From Bacillota bacterium (GTDB lineage: Bacteria > Bacillota > Clostridia > Clostridiales > Clostridiaceae), in the NCBI GenBank assembly GCA_023399035.1, contig JAEWQX010000234.1:1-34595 (forward strand): 34,595 nucleotides of DNA, read 5' to 3'. Made by a program: the position numbers and the translations under genes. The notes beneath the pieces are model-generated. The model ran no database searches, was not told where the DNA came from, and was given only the letters and a program-made list of their open reading frames with translations. Of this stretch, positions 32,019 to 34,595 are shown in pieces; within the stretch, counting starts at the first letter, position 1, and every line of letters begins with the position of its first letter.

Positions 32019-33404
32019 ATGGAATTAGAAAAGAGTAGCCATAACAAAATAATAATAGGAGCCGCTGGAGTAGGAGGAGTAATTTTAGCAGTATATTTAG
32101 GCACATCAGTATTTTTCATTAACAGATTTAATCCCGGTTCTACTATTAATTGTGTGAGTGTCTCTGGAAAAACTGTTAATGAAGCACATGATGAAATTGC
32201 TGATACAGCTAAAAATTATGAACTGAACATTAAGGGGCGAAATGGATTTAGTGATTCAATCAAAGTAGGTGATATAAACTTAGTATATAATGATAATTCT
32301 GTTATACAGAATTTTAAGAATTCACAGAGTGGATTTGCATGGATTGCATCAGCTTTCAATAAGAACGATTATACATCTTCTGAATTAGTTTCTTTTGACG
32401 ATAGCAAGCTCAATGATAAAATTGATAGTTTTTCATGTTTTAGTTCAGATAATATAGAAGAGCCTAAAAATCCAATATTACAGTATGAAGACGGAAAATA
32501 CAGTATATTGAAAGAAACATATGGGAATAAGGTTAATAAGGAAAAGCTCAATGAAGCTATAAAAGATGCAATTGAAAGAGGATATACTTCTATTGATATA
32601 GACGAATCAGGGTGTTATGAAAATCCTAGATTTACTTCTGAATCAAAGGAAATAACTGATGCAAGGGATATTCTTGATAAGTATGTATCATCTAAAATAA
32701 CTTATAATATGGGAGATGCCGATGAGGTTTTAGATGGGGACAAGATAAGAGAATTTTTAGATGTTGATGGAGATTATAATGTAAACATCAACGAGGGTAA
32801 GGTCAAAGAATATGTATCATCATTAGCTGATAAATATAATACAGTAGGAAAGACAAGAGAGTTTAAGACAACATGGGGAAATACAGTATCAATAAGTGGT
32901 GGAGATTATGGGAGAAAAATAGATATTTCAGATGAAGTACAGTATATAGTAGATACAATTAAAGAAGGAAAAACAGAAAGTAAAGAACCAAAATATTCTC
33001 AGATGCCATATTGCAATAAAGCCGATGATATAGGAAATACTTATGTAGAAGTAAGTTTATCGGGTCAGCATCTATGGTTTTACAAAAATGGTTCACTTGT
33101 TGTTGATGGACCTATAGTTTCAGGGAATATAAGCAATGGACACGGAACTCCAGGTGGAGTATATAAGCTTGACTATAAAGAGAGAAATGCAACATTAAGA
33201 GGAGAGGGGTATGCAACTCCAGTGAGTTTCTGGATGCCTTTTAACGGTGGAATAGGTATTCATGATGCTACATGGAGAGGAAGCTTTGGTGGAAGTATAT
33301 ATGTATCCGGTGGATCTCATGGATGTGTAAATGCTCCATATAGTTTAGCTAATACAATATTTAATAACATAGATGAGGGAACTCCTATAGTATGTTATTA
33401 TTAA
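32019..33404 (+). CDS. Membrane-anchored L,D-transpeptidase
   Basis: The 461-residue protein would make 3-3 cross-links or attach groups to peptidoglycan at the cell surface. A short basic N-terminus precedes one membrane anchor (about 10-33, IIIGAAGVGGVILAVYLG). The outer part has a peptidoglycan-binding-4-type region (about 40-330) with duplicated subdomains, and a C-terminal YkuD catalytic domain (about 340-461). The catalytic motif is intact: His434 and Cys436 in SHGCVNAPYS, with the upstream GIHDATWRG. I chose the ATG at 32019, about 7 bases from GGGGGTGGAG; a GTG at 32001 is in frame but includes that site. Such enzymes give resistance to many beta-lactams through 3-3 links in clostridia; that role here is inferred. 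Confidence 0.93.
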   Translation: MELEKSSHNKIIIGAAGVGGVILAVYLGTSVFFINRFNPGSTINCVSVSGKTVNEAHDEIADTAKNYELNIKGRNGFSDSIKVGDINLVYNDNSVIQNFKNSQSGFAWIASAFNKNDYTSSELVSFDDSKLNDKIDSFSCFSSDNIEEPKNPILQYEDGKYSILKETYGNKVNKEKLNEAIKDAIERGYTSIDIDESGCYENPRFTSESKEITDARDILDKYVSSKITYNMGDADEVLDGDKIREFLDVDGDYNVNINEGKVKEYVSSLADKYNTVGKTREFKTTWGNTVSISGGDYGRKIDISDEVQYIVDTIKEGKTESKEPKYSQMPYCNKADDIGNTYVEVSLSGQHLWFYKNGSLVVDGPIVSGNISNGHGTPGGVYKLDYKERNATLRGEGYATPVSFWMPFNGGIGIHDATWRGSFGGSIYVSGGSHGCVNAPYSLANTIFNNIDEGTPIVCYY

Positions 33405-33425
33405 TTAAGAATGTATAAAGTAAAT

Positions 33426-33458
33426 AAATCTGCTGATAAGAAATTCAGCAGATTTTTT
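33426..33458. terminator. Bidirectional terminator between the transpeptidase and a small minus-strand gene
   Basis: An 11-bp perfect stem (33426-33436 with 33445-33455, loop TAAGAAAT) is followed by Ts on the plus strand and by a T-rich stretch on the minus strand. It sits between two convergent genes and can serve both. Confidence 0.85.
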
Positions 33459-33479
33459 ATGTGATTTTATTCAAAAACA

Positions 33480-33602
33480 TTATTTATCTTTTTCCCATGC
33501 AATCATAATGTAATCTTTTCCTGTTTCATTTTTTATTAAGTGTTCAGCTTTTCTTATGGCTTCTAATTCTTTTGTATCCGGATTAGCAATTTTATAAGTC
33601 AT
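33480..33602 (-). CDS. Small 40-residue protein, unknown function
   Basis: This short gene encodes 40 residues beginning MTYKIANPDTKELEAIRKAE and ending KDYIMIAWEKDK. The start at 33602 is preceded on the minus strand by a textbook AAAAGGAGG at 7-base spacing. The peptide is charged and probably helical, without a signal peptide or cysteines. It converges on the transpeptidase gene and shares its terminator. The strong binding site, sensible composition and terminator argue that it is real. I do not recognise a named family. The promoter is not evident. Confidence 0.7.
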   Translation of the reverse strand: MTYKIANPDTKELEAIRKAEHLIKNETGKDYIMIAWEKDK

Positions 33603-33751
33603 ATAAAAACCTCCTTTTTTATTTCTCACTACTATGATTTGTTTGTTTTTAAATTTATATTCTTGGGAAATTAAGTTTTAATATATTAATATGATGCTGA
33701 TTAAAATTCAAAATAGCAATAATATAAACTTAAGTTAATAAAACATTTACT
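33603..33751. other. AT-rich spacer
   Basis: Nothing coding is visible. The minus-strand promoter of the 40-residue gene should be here, but no clear boxes are seen. Confidence 0.35.
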
Positions 33752-33779
33752 TTGAGTTATTTCATGGCAAAATGATAAT
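33752..33779 (+). promoter_or_regulatory. Candidate promoter of a cryptic small unit
   Basis: TTGAGT (33752-33757), 16 bases and GATAAT (33774-33779). A strong Shine-Dalgarno-like AAAAGGGGGAGAT follows at 33784-33796. Confidence 0.35.
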
Positions 33780-33801
33780 TGATAAAAGGGGGAGATATTA
33801 A

Positions 33802-33918
33802 TTAATCTATAATGGTGCAATTGAATGTACATTAGTATGTATTGTTAACAGTATGGATAATAGTAGTTTTAATAATATGAGTGAAAATATAAATAATGTG
33901 AATTATTTAAAGCATTAA
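33802..33918 (+). other. Open frame of 38 codons without a standard start
   Basis: The frame reads on from TTA (33802), 7 bases after GGGGGAG, and would encode IYNGAIECTLVCIVNSMDNS and a further 17 residues to a TAA at 33916-33918. An in-frame stop (33799-33801) excludes an upstream start, and the only in-frame ATGs are deep inside without binding sites. It may be a gene that lost its start codon, one using a non-standard start, or chance. Confidence 0.3.
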
Positions 33919-33987
33919 ACATACTAAAAGTTTAAGATATATTTATGTGATAATTTTAAAATGTTATATAAATTATCAATGAGAGAT

Positions 33988-34031
33988 AATCTTCAGACTA
34001 TATTGTAAAAATATAGTTTGGGGATTTTTTT
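33988..34031 (+). terminator. Terminator of the cryptic small unit
   Basis: A 16-bp stem with three wobbles (33988-34003 with 34011-34026, loop TGTAAAA) is followed by five more Ts. It lies 70 bases after the startless frame. No other plus-strand gene ends near it, which argues for a short transcript here. Confidence 0.8.
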
Positions 34032-34203
34032 ATTATAAGATTATTTTCAAATATTTATATTTAAGTTTATATAATACAATAGAAGATTTATAACTCATCC
34101 TGGTGTATCGATAATATAAAACATAAGAATTATAGAATAAATAAGAGAAAATTGAATATAATGAATAAATATAAAGCTATAGTATTAAATATTGAGTTAA
34201 TTG

Positions 34204-34248
34204 AAATGTTAAGATGAAACACGTCGCAAGAAGCGGTAAACAACTGGA
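34204..34248 (+). repeat. Diverged copy of the rRNA promoter/leader motif
   Basis: AAATG, a -10-like stretch, TGA, GTCGC (34223-34227), a short loop and AAG-CG followed by a GG repeat the order of elements at 34322-34365 (AAATGA-TATACT-GAG-TAA-GTCGC-TTG-AAGGCG). The -10 here is TTAAGAT and there is no matching -35, so this looks like a decayed second promoter-leader unit. Confidence 0.45.
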
Positions 34249-34304
34249 TGAAAATTTAATGATTACTTGAAAAGTAAGAAAATAAAAAGTTTTGCAAAAA
34301 GTTG

Positions 34305-34333
34305 TTGACAGTATATAAGCCAAATGATATACT
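34305..34333 (+). promoter_or_regulatory. rRNA operon promoter
   Basis: TTGACA (34305-34310), exactly 17 bases and TATACT (34328-34333). An A/T-rich, UP-like tract lies just upstream. The leader then holds two small hairpins (TCGC/GCGA near 34341 and ACAGC/GCTGT near 34365) and a boxA-like GGTCTTTGAAAA (34391-34402), as expected before rRNA. Confidence 0.9.
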
Positions 34334-34473
34334 GAGTAAGTCGCTTGAAGGCGATAAGATGGTAACAGCATAAAGCTGTGAAAGAAATATGGTCTTTGAA
34401 AATTGAACAGGATATAATATAAACATTTAAGTAAACCAGCAATTCTTTATTTGAGTAAGCTAAGATTAAACTT

Positions 34474-34595
34474 TTTATTGAGAGTTTGATCCTGGCTCAG
34501 GACGAACGCTGGCGGCGTGCTTAACACATGCAAGTCGAGCGATGAAGTTTCCTTCGGGAAACGGATTAGCGGCGGACGGGTGAGTAACACGTGGG
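34474..34595 (+). rRNA. 16S ribosomal RNA, 5' end (partial)
   Basis: AGAGTTTGATCCTGGCTCAG (34481-34500) is the universal 16S 5' sequence, followed by GACGAACGCTGGCGGCGTGC and the GGCGGACGGGTGAGTAACACG block. The gene continues beyond the window. The start is estimated from the universal block, taken as E. coli position 8. The V1 loop is of clostridial cluster I type. Confidence 0.97.

Noticed and set aside
1..34595. CRISPR arrays, insertion sequences, prophage genes, tRNA genes, attachment sites
   Set aside because: I looked for regularly spaced repeats, transposase or integrase motifs and tRNA-like cloverleafs and found none. The window reads as conserved chromosome backbone.

Overview
The window is chromosomal DNA from a low-GC, endospore-forming Firmicute, almost certainly Clostridium sensu stricto (cluster I). 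The evidence is the strongly AT-rich sequence and A/T-ending codons, sporulation genes (yqfC, yqfD, a CotS-type gene, sigma-E/H/K-like promoter motifs), a 16S rRNA 5' end of clostridial type, and a pyruvate phosphate dikinase whose active-site His and Cys fall at residues 455 and 831, the numbering of the Clostridium symbiosum enzyme. The species cannot be fixed from 122 bases of 16S.

Bases 1-12600 are a housekeeping block that follows the Bacillus subtilis rpsU-yqeY-yqfCD-yqfF-ybeY-dgkA-era-recO-ccpN order. phoH and cdd are missing from their Bacillus positions, and the diacylglycerol/undecaprenol kinase is fused to a PAP2 phosphatase. Nearly 800 bases without a gene separate that fusion from era. 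A DUF4342 protein follows recO, then a CcpN-type HTH-CBS regulator directly upstream of ppdK, which suggests local control of the pyruvate/PEP step.

Bases 12680-18270 hold a CotS-family gene, the only long gene on the minus strand, then dgt and the replication/transcription pair dnaG-rpoD. The dnaG leader carries a vegetative promoter and, overlapping a five-codon minigene, a very good match to a sigma-H promoter. dnaG starts with TTG beneath a hairpin that covers its ribosome binding site.

Bases 18400-20770 contain trmK, a Nif3/YqfO protein, a small Cys-rich membrane protein and the RNase P RNA gene with its own promoter and terminator. A secreted transglutaminase-like protein follows.

Bases 22179-29700 are devoted to carbohydrate: an orphan sugar-ABC ATPase (UgpC/MsmK type) followed by a PucR/CdaR-type regulator, then a LacI-family regulator with a perfect 14-bp operator, malQ and glgP. 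Together these would feed maltodextrin or glycogen into glucose 1-phosphate. No permease or binding protein is present.

Bases 29844-33460 encode a D-2-hydroxyacid dehydrogenase, a YcdX-type PHP hydrolase and a membrane-anchored L,D-transpeptidase, each a single-gene unit. The last kilobase has a 40-residue gene on the minus strand, a cryptic promoter/SD/terminator unit whose small open frame has no normal start codon, and a duplicated rRNA leader motif with a strong promoter before the 16S rRNA gene, which runs off the end.
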